A stretch of 64,000 bases of DNA from DATFYP01 sp035626235 (GTDB lineage: Archaea; Thermoproteota; Nitrososphaeria; Nitrososphaerales; Gagatemarchaeaceae): contig DASPOB010000027.1 of NCBI GenBank assembly GCA_035626235.1, positions 1 to 64,000 on the forward strand, given 5' to 3'. Shown here one piece after another: positions 56,823 through 64,000 of this stretch. The first letter of the stretch is position 1, and every line of letters begins with the position of its first letter. The position numbers and the translations under genes were made by a program. Under the pieces are notes generated by a model. The model did not search any database. It was not told where the DNA came from and saw only the letters and a program-made list of their open reading frames with translations.

Positions 56823-57920
56823 CTAGAGCTGATTTCCGCAGCTGGCACAGAACTTCGCGCCTGCCGCTACTTGAGTACCACAGTTCGGGCAGAACTTGGA
56901 TCCCCCCCCAGCGGCTGGCGGTCCCTGCGGCTGGGCCTGCGCGGCTCCGCAGTTCGGGCAGAACTTCGTGTTCACCGGGACGAGGGACCCGCAGTTGGTG
57001 CAACTCCTTGTTTGGGCCTGGCCCATCCCTTGAGCCATCTGCCCTCCGATAGCGTAGCCCACCCCTAACCCTGCTCCCAGGCCCGCAGTCACTCCGGCTC
57101 CCCCTGATGGGTTCTTCGCGGCGTCATCAATAGCCTTGCCTGTCTGGTACTGCATGTAGTTCACTCCGAGGACGGACATTTCTGACCTGGTATCAATGGC
57201 CTTCTGAACCTCATCCGGAAGGCTGATGGTAAGCCCAGACAGCTTGTTGATTTCAACGCCGTACTGCCCCAAGTTGTCAGGGCTCATCGACAGGACCACC
57301 TGTTCTATGTTTGTCAAGTTAGCCGCGAGGTCGGTCACCTTGAGTCCCTGCTGCTTCATCTTCCCGAGGGCGTTGTAAACCATGATTACCATCTGCTCCT
57401 TCACCCTCCCCTCGACATCATCGGAGGAATCAGCTCCGAAGGTGCCCACGAACTGATTGATGAAGAGCTCAGGAGATGAAATCTTCCACCTGTATTCTCC
57501 AAAAACGCGAAGGTTGACGACTCCGAAGGCTGGGTCTGTGAACGAGTACGGTTGGGTGCTCCCGAACTTCCCGTCGAGGTACCGCTTCGGGATGTAGTAC
57601 ACCTCTGCCCACTGCGTAACTCCTGTAAAGAACTTCAGGAGTTTTCCCACTACTGGGGCGTTGAAGTCAGTGAGAGCATACCTGTTGGGCTGGTCGAAAT
57701 AAGTCAGCGCCTTTCCATCTCTGTAGAAGACCGCAATCTCGTCCTCCCTCACTACTATGTTGTCGTTGAGCCTGATTTGCCGCGGGGCCCTCCATAGTAC
57801 GTTGTAGACCCCTGGTGCGGGTTGCTTGTCCTTGTCATCCCATGCGAATGTGGTGGAACCGAAAGCGCTCCCTCCAGTGGCGGGCACAGGTTCAGCCTTT
57901 TTCCCAAACACCATTGCCAT
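56823..57920 (-). CDS. SPFH-domain protein with C-terminal zinc ribbons
   Basis: About 365 residues. An SPFH/band-7-like region (about 25-270) of the cytoplasmic, virion-core-protein-like type has IRLNDNIVVREDEIAVFYRDGK, YFDQPNRYALTDFNAP, a linker, and a helix-rich oligomerisation segment (VQKAIDTRSEMSVLGVNYMQYQTGKAI). A Gly/Ala hinge precedes two zinc ribbons, CTNCGSLVPVNTKFCPNCG and CPNCGTQVAAGAKFCASCG. The ATG at 57920 starts two bases after the stop of the preceding gene. Scaffold or stress-linked role is inferred. Confidence 0.85.
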   Translation of the reverse strand: MAMVFGKKAEPVPATGGSAFGSTTFAWDDKDKQPAPGVYNVLWRAPRQIRLNDNIVVREDEIAVFYRDGKALTYFDQPNRYALTDFNAPVVGKLLKFFTGVTQWAEVYYIPKRYLDGKFGSTQPYSFTDPAFGVVNLRVFGEYRWKISSPELFINQFVGTFGADSSDDVEGRVKEQMVIMVYNALGKMKQQGLKVTDLAANLTNIEQVVLSMSPDNLGQYGVEINKLSGLTISLPDEVQKAIDTRSEMSVLGVNYMQYQTGKAIDDAAKNPSGGAGVTAGLGAGLGVGYAIGGQMAQGMGQAQTRSCTNCGSLVPVNTKFCPNCGAAQAQPQGPPAAGGGSKFCPNCGTQVAAGAKFCASCGNQL

Positions 57921-57922
57921 CA

Positions 57923-58468
57923 CTACCTCTGGGCGATGCCCTCCATTGCCTCGATTCTCTGCGACCACTTATCCTTGATGTCCGCCACCGACCGCGCGAA
58001 GTCGCCAAGCGCGGCCTGGACCTTGCCAGGGGACGCGCTGTCATAGGTGAGCGTCGTGGGGGAAGTCGCCTGGTCCAACTGGAAAACTGCGCTGACGAAA
58101 GCATAATCGTAGTCGTACAACTTGTTCAGCTTGTCTTCAGTCACCTGAATCGGAGCTACCCACCCCGAGTATCCCTGCGCCGCATGCCTCACTTCTCCGC
58201 TGAGAGTCTGCACCTGTGCTATCAGGGATCCTATGCTCGTCAGGTTGGTCAGGTCATTCGCAGCCGCCACTTGTTTTCTCAACTGTTGCAGGTTGTCCTT
58301 GACCTTGTCGAGCCTGTTTGCGACTTGATTCCGAAGTAACTCGTCGGAGACCCTGATGTCCTCCTTGCTCCTGTACCCTCTCAGCCCTGGTATCAAGAGC
58401 TCGAGCTTCTTCATTGCGCCTCTGTTGGCGTCCACCTGCTGCCTGATGTCTGGGTTACCCTGAGACAA
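57923..58468 (-). CDS. helical partner protein of the SPFH gene
   Basis: A 181-residue, all-helical protein with heptad stretches (RNQVANRLDKVKDNLQQLRKQVAAANDL and TSIGSLIAQVQTLSGEVRHAAQG). It is read directly before the SPFH/zinc-ribbon gene with only two bases between, so it belongs to the same operon. TTG start, about 36 bases after the TATA-like CATATTTATATC (58499-58510, minus). No family named; pairing with an SPFH protein suggests a scaffold function. Confidence 0.7.
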   Translation of the reverse strand: MSQGNPDIRQQVDANRGAMKKLELLIPGLRGYRSKEDIRVSDELLRNQVANRLDKVKDNLQQLRKQVAAANDLTNLTSIGSLIAQVQTLSGEVRHAAQGYSGWVAPIQVTEDKLNKLYDYDYAFVSAVFQLDQATSPTTLTYDSASPGKVQAALGDFARSVADIKDKWSQRIEAMEGIAQR

Positions 58469-58498
58469 AGCCTTACGGAGCTCCGCGTCCCGTCCATC

Positions 58499-58510
58499 GA
58501 TATAAATATG
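58499..58510. promoter_or_regulatory. bidirectional TATA element between the SPFH operon and the DUF72-dinB pair
   Basis: GATATAAATATG is A+T-rich on both strands. It is about 36 bases before the TTG at 58468 on the minus strand and about 43 bases before the TTG at 58548 on the plus strand, so one element may serve both. Confidence 0.4.
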
Positions 58511-58547
58511 GCGAACGATTGCGAGGTCCAGTGCGGCTTCACACGCC

Positions 58548-59351
58548 TTGGAACTTGAGAATCTCAGAGTAGGCTGCAGCGGATGGTCTTACAAGGATTG
58601 GCAGGGGATTTTCTACCCCAAAGAGCTCGCCCCCAAGGACTACCTCAGGTTCTATTCGGGGGTCTTCAACTGCGTGGAGATTGACTCGAGCTTCTACCGG
58701 GTTCCCAACTCATTCATGGTGAACCAGTGGAAGGCCAGCACCCCCCAAGGGTTCGTCTTTTCTCCCAAACTCCCCAAGAAAATAACACACGAAAACAAGC
58801 TCGAGAACTCGGAGTCGTCGCTCGTCTATTTCTACAGTGTCTTATCTAAGCTCGGCCCCAAGCTTGGACCCATCGCAATTCAGCTTCCACCTTCTGTCAA
58901 GCTGGCAAGCCACTTGGAAGTGCTGAAGGAGTTCCTCTCACGGCTCCGCCCTGAATTCAGGCACGCCGTCGAATTCAGGCACAAGTCTTGGTTCACCCCT
59001 GAGATCTATGACGTCCTCCGGAGGAGCAACGTGGCTATGGTCTGGTCCCTCAACCAGTACGTCGAGACTCCGCCGGAGGTGACTGCCGACTTCGTCTACC
59101 TGAGAATGGTGGGGGACAGGGAGTTGACCAGCTTCACTGGAATCCAGAAGAATCGTTCGGATGACATGAAGCGTTGGGCGACCGTCGTTGAGGAAAACGC
59201 CGGTAAGTTCGAAGACGGATATGTATTCTTCAATAACCACTTCGCTGGCTTCAGTCCAGAATCGGCGAACGAATTCAGGCGTCTGCTGGGGCTAATGGGG
59301 CTGGAATGGAAGCAGGCCGGCGACCGGCAGCAGACCCTCTTCGGAGGCTGA
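58548..59351 (+). CDS. DUF72 family protein (YecE-like)
   Basis: A 267-residue TIM-barrel protein of the DUF72 group: RVGCSGWSYKDWQGIFYP, FNCVEIDSSFYRVP, GFVFSPKLPKKITHENKL, GPIAIQLPPSVK, RHAVEFRHKSWFTPEIYDVL and the C-terminal YVFFNNHFAGFSPESANEFR. DUF72 proteins occur widely, sometimes beside DNA-repair genes. TTG start. It precedes dinB by eight bases, so the two are probably one operon. Confidence 0.9.
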   Translation: MELENLRVGCSGWSYKDWQGIFYPKELAPKDYLRFYSGVFNCVEIDSSFYRVPNSFMVNQWKASTPQGFVFSPKLPKKITHENKLENSESSLVYFYSVLSKLGPKLGPIAIQLPPSVKLASHLEVLKEFLSRLRPEFRHAVEFRHKSWFTPEIYDVLRRSNVAMVWSLNQYVETPPEVTADFVYLRMVGDRELTSFTGIQKNRSDDMKRWATVVEENAGKFEDGYVFFNNHFAGFSPESANEFRRLLGLMGLEWKQAGDRQQTLFGG

Positions 59352-59358
59352 CCAGCCC

Positions 59359-60450
59359 GTGCCGAGCGGGCCGAGGATCGTTTTCCACGTAGACCTCGAC
59401 GCCTTCTATGTGTCTGCTGAGATGAAGAACGACCTCGGTCTACGGGGACTCCCCGTCGTCGTTGGTGCCGACCCAGAAGGGGGGAAGGGCAGGGGAGTGG
59501 TGGTGGCGTGCTCCTACGAGGCCAGAAAATTCGGCCTCAGGTCTGGAATGCCAATCTCACAGGCGTACAGGCTTTGCCCGAGGGCGGTATACAGGAGGCC
59601 CAACTGGGGGCTCTACGAAAGGACGTCGGAAGAAGTGATGGCAACCCTGAAGAGGATTGCCCCCAGGTTCGAGCAGGCGAGCATCGATGAAGCGTTCCTC
59701 GACGTCACTGGCATGGCCACGGATGAGAGTTCGGCGAAGACGCTGGCGGATGCCATCAAGGAAGCGGTCAGAGAGAATCACGGGCTGACATGTTCGATTG
59801 GCGTAGCCCCGAACAAATCGGCAGCAAAAATAGCCTCCGACAGGAACAAACCGGACGGTCTTACCATCGTCCCATTCGACGGGGTGGAGAAATTCCTGGC
59901 ACCCCTGCCAGTCTCGGTGGTGCCGGGCATTGGCAACAAGACTCGGGAATTTCTCAGGGAGAAGGGGATAGAGAACATCAGTCAGCTTCAACGGCTGCAG
60001 GGTCAACAACTCCTTTCATGGTTCGGCAAGAATGGCGTCTGGCTGTGGGGGGTGATTCACGGCCAGGAGAACGTCGAAGTTCGGCAGCAGGACATGCCTA
60101 AGTCCCTCAGTGTCGAAAGGACCTTCAAGGAAGACGTAACCGATTTCAGAGCGGTCAGGAGAGAGGCGGCCGACGCGGCGGCAGAACTAATGCGCAGGGT
60201 GAAGTCGGGGGCCTACCTCTACAGGACCTGTGGCATCAAGATCAGGTTCAGGGGATTCGAGACACACACCAGGGAGAAGAGCCTGACGAGCCACACCGAC
60301 AGCCAAGAACCCCTCCTGGAAGCCACGGAGACACTCTTGAACGAATTCGAGGAGGAGGGAAGACCAGTTAGACTGGTGGGGGTGAGGGTCGCCGACATTC
60401 AGCGGGCCTCGGCCGGGCCTTCGAGACTCGACGATTACCTGGAGAACTGA
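59359..60450 (+). CDS. dinB: DNA polymerase IV (Y-family)
   Basis: A 363-residue Y-family translesion polymerase, GTG start. Motifs: VFHVDLDAFYVSAE (first catalytic Asp), ACSYEARKFGLRSGMP, and SIDEAFLDVT (Asp-Glu pair), then the thumb HhH region VVPGIGNKTREFLREKGI and the little-finger domain with SVERTFKEDVTDF. It copies past damaged bases. There is no PIP box of the usual form at the C-terminus (it ends PSRLDDYLEN, which could act as a short one). Convergent with the next MFS gene, sharing 16 bases. Confidence 0.95.
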   Translation: MPSGPRIVFHVDLDAFYVSAEMKNDLGLRGLPVVVGADPEGGKGRGVVVACSYEARKFGLRSGMPISQAYRLCPRAVYRRPNWGLYERTSEEVMATLKRIAPRFEQASIDEAFLDVTGMATDESSAKTLADAIKEAVRENHGLTCSIGVAPNKSAAKIASDRNKPDGLTIVPFDGVEKFLAPLPVSVVPGIGNKTREFLREKGIENISQLQRLQGQQLLSWFGKNGVWLWGVIHGQENVEVRQQDMPKSLSVERTFKEDVTDFRAVRREAADAAAELMRRVKSGAYLYRTCGIKIRFRGFETHTREKSLTSHTDSQEPLLEATETLLNEFEEEGRPVRLVGVRVADIQRASAGPSRLDDYLEN

Positions 60451-61649
60451 ACTCTGCTGGCTTCCTCGGGCAGTCGTTCGTTCCTGAACATGAACCAGAA
60501 CGCGCTGATTCCGACCACGTAAAGCACAGTCGCGAAGTAGAAGGGCAAGCCAAGGAAACCGGCGCCGATTAGAGCGAAGCCCACGGACGTCGAGAGCGAG
60601 TTCGGCAGTCTCCAGAGAGCCGCCGTGACCCCCGAAGCCATCCCTCTTTCGTCCGGCGAGACGAGGCCCATGATGAGCGACTGGGTCAGCGGATTGGAGA
60701 GGTTCATCAGGAACACCCTAACCAAGTAGACTGTGGCCGCGACGGCGAACGTAGGGCAGGATGGTATTGCTACCATGAAGATAGTTGAAGCCGCTTCGGT
60801 GAGAACTGTCGCTTTGACTAGTCCGAGCCTCCGCGCGAGCCTCGGGGACATGAAAACGACTCCCGCAGTCAAGAGGTTCGTCAACCCAAGGACCGGCCCG
60901 CTGACTGCGTCCGGAACGTCAAAGGCCGCCTTAAACCAGAACGCCATCAGAGGAACGAAGAGGCCCGCGCCGACCGCGATCGTCACGCTGTAAGCGATGT
61001 ACTTCTTCAGCACGCCCCCAGACTTGCGGGGAAGGATTTCCTTCCGCTTCCGGACGGTCTCGCTCTCCCGGATTCTGAACAAGAGGGGGGTGACCGACAG
61101 GCCCAGAAGACCCAGGACGACGTAAAGGACCGTGTGGGCCTGCCCTATACTCAACCCCACCGTCTGAAAGACAAAAAGTGAGGATATTACGAACCCGCCC
61201 AGCGACCCTCCGACCCAACTGAGGAATGCCTGCAGCGAGAACGCCGACGTCCGCTTATCGTCTCCGGCCTTCTCCGCCAGCAGCGCTCCCATGGATACCG
61301 CGAAGGACGCCTCGCCTGTCCCTTCCAGGACCGCGACGGCGAGAATCAAAGGAAGGCTATTCGTTAGTGCGAAGCCCATCAGGCTCAGGCTCGCGCACAC
61401 GTTGCCAAGGACAAGCATATTCCGCCTTCCGTACCTGTCGGAAAGTACCCCCATCGGGATGCTCTCCACCACCAAGGTTACGCCCATAACAGATATGGTA
61501 ACGCCTGACCAGAATGGTGTCAGGTTCTGGACCGCAGGCAGGAAATATGACAGGTCTGTGTAAATGAAACCGATGACGATGTTAGGAATGAAGGCGAGGT
61601 AGATTAGCAGCTTTGCCTGCCGTGGGATTCCTCCATATTCGCTGAACAA
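60435..61649 (-). CDS. MFS transporter
   Basis: A 404-residue major facilitator permease with about 12 helices. Loop 2 motif MGVLSDRYGRRNMLVLG is present and a weaker repeat follows in the second half (SPRLARRLGLVKATVL). The EGTGEASFAVSMGALLAEKAGDDKRTSAF region is typical of drug/metabolite exporters. Shares a divergent promoter region with hyuA. Substrate unknown. Confidence 0.88.
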   Translation of the reverse strand: MFSEYGGIPRQAKLLIYLAFIPNIVIGFIYTDLSYFLPAVQNLTPFWSGVTISVMGVTLVVESIPMGVLSDRYGRRNMLVLGNVCASLSLMGFALTNSLPLILAVAVLEGTGEASFAVSMGALLAEKAGDDKRTSAFSLQAFLSWVGGSLGGFVISSLFVFQTVGLSIGQAHTVLYVVLGLLGLSVTPLLFRIRESETVRKRKEILPRKSGGVLKKYIAYSVTIAVGAGLFVPLMAFWFKAAFDVPDAVSGPVLGLTNLLTAGVVFMSPRLARRLGLVKATVLTEAASTIFMVAIPSCPTFAVAATVYLVRVFLMNLSNPLTQSLIMGLVSPDERGMASGVTAALWRLPNSLSTSVGFALIGAGFLGLPFYFATVLYVVGISAFWFMFRNERLPEEASRVQFSR

Positions 61650-61679
61650 CCCGCCCCATTCGGGCGACTAAGGCAGACT

Positions 61680-61688
61680 GTATAAAGA
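61680..61688. promoter_or_regulatory. bidirectional TATA element of the MFS gene and hyuA
   Basis: GTATAAAGA lies about 33 bases before the TTG of hyuA at 61717 and about 35 bases before the start of the MFS gene at 61649 on the opposite strand; a single A+T-rich element sits in a 67-base gap, so divergent transcription is likely. Confidence 0.45.
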
Positions 61689-61716
61689 GAAAGGTTGGTG
61701 GTTCAGTCCGTTCTAC

Positions 61717-63735
61717 TTGGCGTTGAGAGAAACGCGGCACGAGATCGGAATCGACGTTGGTGGAACTTTCACCGACATAATTTTCTCGGACACCGCTGGC
61801 CTGCATGTGCGAAAGGTCCCGACTTCAGACGACCAGTCCGAAGCAATCCTCAGGGGAGTTGGAAGCCTCGGCGCGGCCAGCGCGAGGGCCTCACTTTTCT
61901 GCCATGCCACCACCATCGCCACCAATGCACTCTTGACGAGGACCGGCCTTGCCCGAGCTGCTCTGGTGACTAACCACGGGTTCAGAGACGTGCTGGAGAT
62001 AGGCAGGCAACGCCGACCCGACCTCTACAACCTTCACACGAGAAGACCGACTCCGCTCATCAGCAGGAAGGATAGGTTTACCGTCAGGTGCAGGTTGGGT
62101 TCCCGCGGCGAAGTACTCGAGTCTCTGGAAAGCGGCGACGCTTCGACAGTAGCCAAGCGGATCGCCGCGGGAAGCTTCGAGTCGGTTGCCGTCTGTTTCC
62201 TGAACTCGTACGCCAATCCTGTCCACGAGCTCGAGATGCGCGAAATCCTGCGGGCCCGAGGCTTCAGGGGTAGCATCAGTCTGTCGTGCGAGGTCGACAG
62301 GGAGTACCGTGAATATGAGCGCGCGAGCACTACTGCGGTAAACGCCGTCCTGGTTCCGCTGATGTCGGGCTATCTTTCCCGCCTCGAGCGATCTCTTCGA
62401 AGGATGAGCGGATCCGCTCCCCTTTATGTCATGAACTCGGACGGCGGCATGAGCACGTCATCCTTTGCGTCTGCGCGTCCCGTGGTCGCCATCGAGTCGG
62501 GGCCCGCCGCAGGGGTACTCGCGTCGAGACAACTGGCGAAGCTTCTCTCCCTCGACAAGGTCCTGACCTTTGACATGGGCGGCACAACCGCGAAGGCGGG
62601 GGCGGTGATCGGGGGAGAGCCCGAGGTCATCGAAGAGTTCGAGGCGGCAGGTAAGACTCACAGCGGACGGTCGATTAGGGGGAGCGGATACGCCGTAAGG
62701 GGTTCTTTCATCGACCTGGCGGAGGTAAGTGCCGGAGGAGGCACAATCGCATGGATCGACGAGGGAGGCGCCCTGGCCGCGGGGCCGAAGAGCGCTGGTT
62801 CGTCCCCGGGTCCGGCTTGCTATGGTACTGGAGGGACGGAGCCTACCGTGACAGACGCGAACGTCGTCTTGGGCCGCGTAAACCCAGACTACCTCCTAGG
62901 AGGGGAAATGCCCGTAAAGGCTGCATACGCGCGCAACTCGCTGGCCACGCTGGGTGCAAGGATGGGAACTGCTCCGGAAGAGGTCGCCGAGGGAGTAATC
63001 AGGCTCGTCAACAATAGCATGGCGAAGGCCATATCCATCGTGAGCGTCGAGCGGGGCAGAGACCCGAGAGACTTCGCAATGGTCTCGTTCGGCGGGGCAG
63101 GCCCGATTCACGCCTGCGACCTTGCCGACGATCTGAGAATCAAGGAGATAATTGTCCCCGTGCACGCCGGGATGTTCTCCGCTTACGGGTTGCTCGTGGC
63201 CAGCCTGACCAGGACCTTTGTCCGTCCCGTCCCGGAGGTCTGGCACTCGCTGAAGAAACCTTTCAGAGAACTTGAAGTTCTTGCATCCAAAGAGATGAAG
63301 AAAGAAGGATTGTCAGGCTTCGATGTCAGAAGGTACGTCGAAGCCAGATACGTGGGCCAGTCTCACGAACTCCTTCTGCCGTACCGAGGGGACGACTCTT
63401 TGAGGAGAGCTTTCAACAGGAGACACAGGGAGGCCTACGGCTATTCGACCGATGACAGGTTGCAGGTCGTGAATATCAAGCTCAGGATGATTGCCCATAG
63501 GGGAGCGACCCCGCCCTTGCTGTCGTCACCGGCAGGCCAGCAATCTGAGCCGGTCTTCAGGACGGCGTGGTTCGCTGGAGAGACTTTGAAGGCACCAGTA
63601 ATCCAGAGAGACGGACTTCGCGCAGGCGATGGCGGTCGCGGTCCCTGTATTATCGAGGAGTACGACTCTACCCTGGTAGTGAATCCCGGCTGGAAGTGGA
63701 GGGTCGAGACATTCGGGACCAGGGTGCGAAGATGA
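61717..63735 (+). CDS. hyuA: hydantoinase/oxoprolinase subunit A
   Basis: A 672-residue ATP-dependent N-methylhydantoinase/5-oxoprolinase A-type subunit: IGIDVGGTFTDIIF (ATP phosphate 1), FCHATTIATNALLTRTG, VYNSDG-type MNSDGGMSTSSFA, the sugar-kinase-like ATP loop LTFDMGGTTAKAG, and GPACYGTGGTEPTVTDANVVLGRVNPDYLLGG. It opens a cyclic amide using ATP together with the B subunit encoded downstream. TTG start. Stop overlaps the hyuB start as ATGA. Confidence 0.94.
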   Translation: MALRETRHEIGIDVGGTFTDIIFSDTAGLHVRKVPTSDDQSEAILRGVGSLGAASARASLFCHATTIATNALLTRTGLARAALVTNHGFRDVLEIGRQRRPDLYNLHTRRPTPLISRKDRFTVRCRLGSRGEVLESLESGDASTVAKRIAAGSFESVAVCFLNSYANPVHELEMREILRARGFRGSISLSCEVDREYREYERASTTAVNAVLVPLMSGYLSRLERSLRRMSGSAPLYVMNSDGGMSTSSFASARPVVAIESGPAAGVLASRQLAKLLSLDKVLTFDMGGTTAKAGAVIGGEPEVIEEFEAAGKTHSGRSIRGSGYAVRGSFIDLAEVSAGGGTIAWIDEGGALAAGPKSAGSSPGPACYGTGGTEPTVTDANVVLGRVNPDYLLGGEMPVKAAYARNSLATLGARMGTAPEEVAEGVIRLVNNSMAKAISIVSVERGRDPRDFAMVSFGGAGPIHACDLADDLRIKEIIVPVHAGMFSAYGLLVASLTRTFVRPVPEVWHSLKKPFRELEVLASKEMKKEGLSGFDVRRYVEARYVGQSHELLLPYRGDDSLRRAFNRRHREAYGYSTDDRLQVVNIKLRMIAHRGATPPLLSSPAGQQSEPVFRTAWFAGETLKAPVIQRDGLRAGDGGRGPCIIEEYDSTLVVNPGWKWRVETFGTRVRR

Positions 63736-64000
63736 AGCGCGACAATGTGACCCTTCTGCTCATCAGCAGCTCGCTCGCCTACGCCAGCGAAGAAATGGGC
63801 CTCGCGCTCAGGAATGCTGCCTACTCACCTAACATCAAGGAGAGGATGGACCACTCTGCTGCCATCTTCGATGCGCGCGGGAGGCTCTTGGCCCAGGCGG
63901 AACACATCCCTGTCCATCTGGGCTCTCTCCCGTGGGGGCTGAAGAACCTGATCGACATATGCGAGAGGGAGGGTCCCAGCTTCGAGGAGGGGTCGATGAT
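63732..64000 (+). CDS. hyuB: hydantoinase/oxoprolinase subunit B (5' part)
   Basis: The first 89 residues of a HyuB-type subunit, cut by the window edge. The ATG overlaps the hyuA stop by four bases. The family start is clear: LLLISSSLAYASEEMGLALRNAAYSPNIKERMDHSAAIFD, then GRLLAQAEHIPVHLGSLP. It forms the catalytic partner of HyuA. Confidence 0.92.
   Translation, partial: MKRDNVTLLLISSSLAYASEEMGLALRNAAYSPNIKERMDHSAAIFDARGRLLAQAEHIPVHLGSLPWGLKNLIDICEREGPSFEEGSM

Overview
The window is ordinary chromosomal DNA of an archaeon, roughly 55-58% G+C by eye. The evidence is: TATA-like boxes (TTTAAA, CTTATA, TTAAAT) centred about 26-29 bases before many start codons, implying leaderless mRNAs; frequent GTG and TTG starts; and archaeal-type proteins (tetraether-lipid radical SAM enzyme, MBF1, pyruvoyl arginine decarboxylase, UbiA prenyltransferase, pervasive small zinc ribbons). 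I cannot fix the phylum; Nitrososphaeria/Bathyarchaeia-like or Thermoplasmatota-like lineages are all possible. I see no rRNA, tRNA, insertion sequence, integrase or CRISPR array.

Layout. 1-15 kb: MFS exporter, thioferritin-like protein, a MoxR-DUF58-DUF4129 operon, a ParB-like/methyltransferase fusion, redoxin plus 3-methyladenine glycosylase, a DUF885 peptidase, a PPOX protein and a probable tetraether synthase. 15-25 kb: peptidases (S9, M24, M61), endonuclease V, SfsA nuclease, an RNase H-like protein, membrane proteins and arginine decarboxylase. 25-28 kb: a sulfur-handling group with an H-protein/TusA-like fusion, a rhodanese and a winged-helix protein. 28-46 kb: rhomboid, aldo/keto reductases, MBF1, CBS/zinc protein, YgjP-type hydrolase, SIS protein, AMP-forming ligase, ParB-like protein, YjbQ, UbiA, MsrB, amidohydrolase and a cNMP-binding protein. 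45-52 kb: PLP enzyme/rhodanese fusion, DUF192, a second CBS/zinc protein, a lone lantibiotic-dehydratase C-terminal-like protein, and a pyrE-pyrD-pyrF operon. 52-64 kb: phosphoribosyltransferase, nuclease-like protein, FKBP, SPFH/zinc-ribbon pair, DUF72-dinB pair, MFS, and hyuA-hyuB running off the end.

The most interesting signals are: (1) an inverted repeat ATAAC-N4-GTTAT present in the promoters of two separate sulfurtransferase-type genes, a possible sulfur regulon; (2) a fusion of a glycine-cleavage-H-like domain that lacks the lipoyl lysine with a TusA-like domain, next to the rhodanese; (3) a solitary SpaB/LanB C-terminal-like domain; (4) a ParB-like domain fused to a methyltransferase; (5) two operon genes whose family-like N-termini can only be reached from CTG codons; (6) a 0.6 kb unassigned gap and a nested hairpin element that may be RNA. 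Proteins were assigned by eye from motifs, so family names without a stated catalytic motif are less secure.
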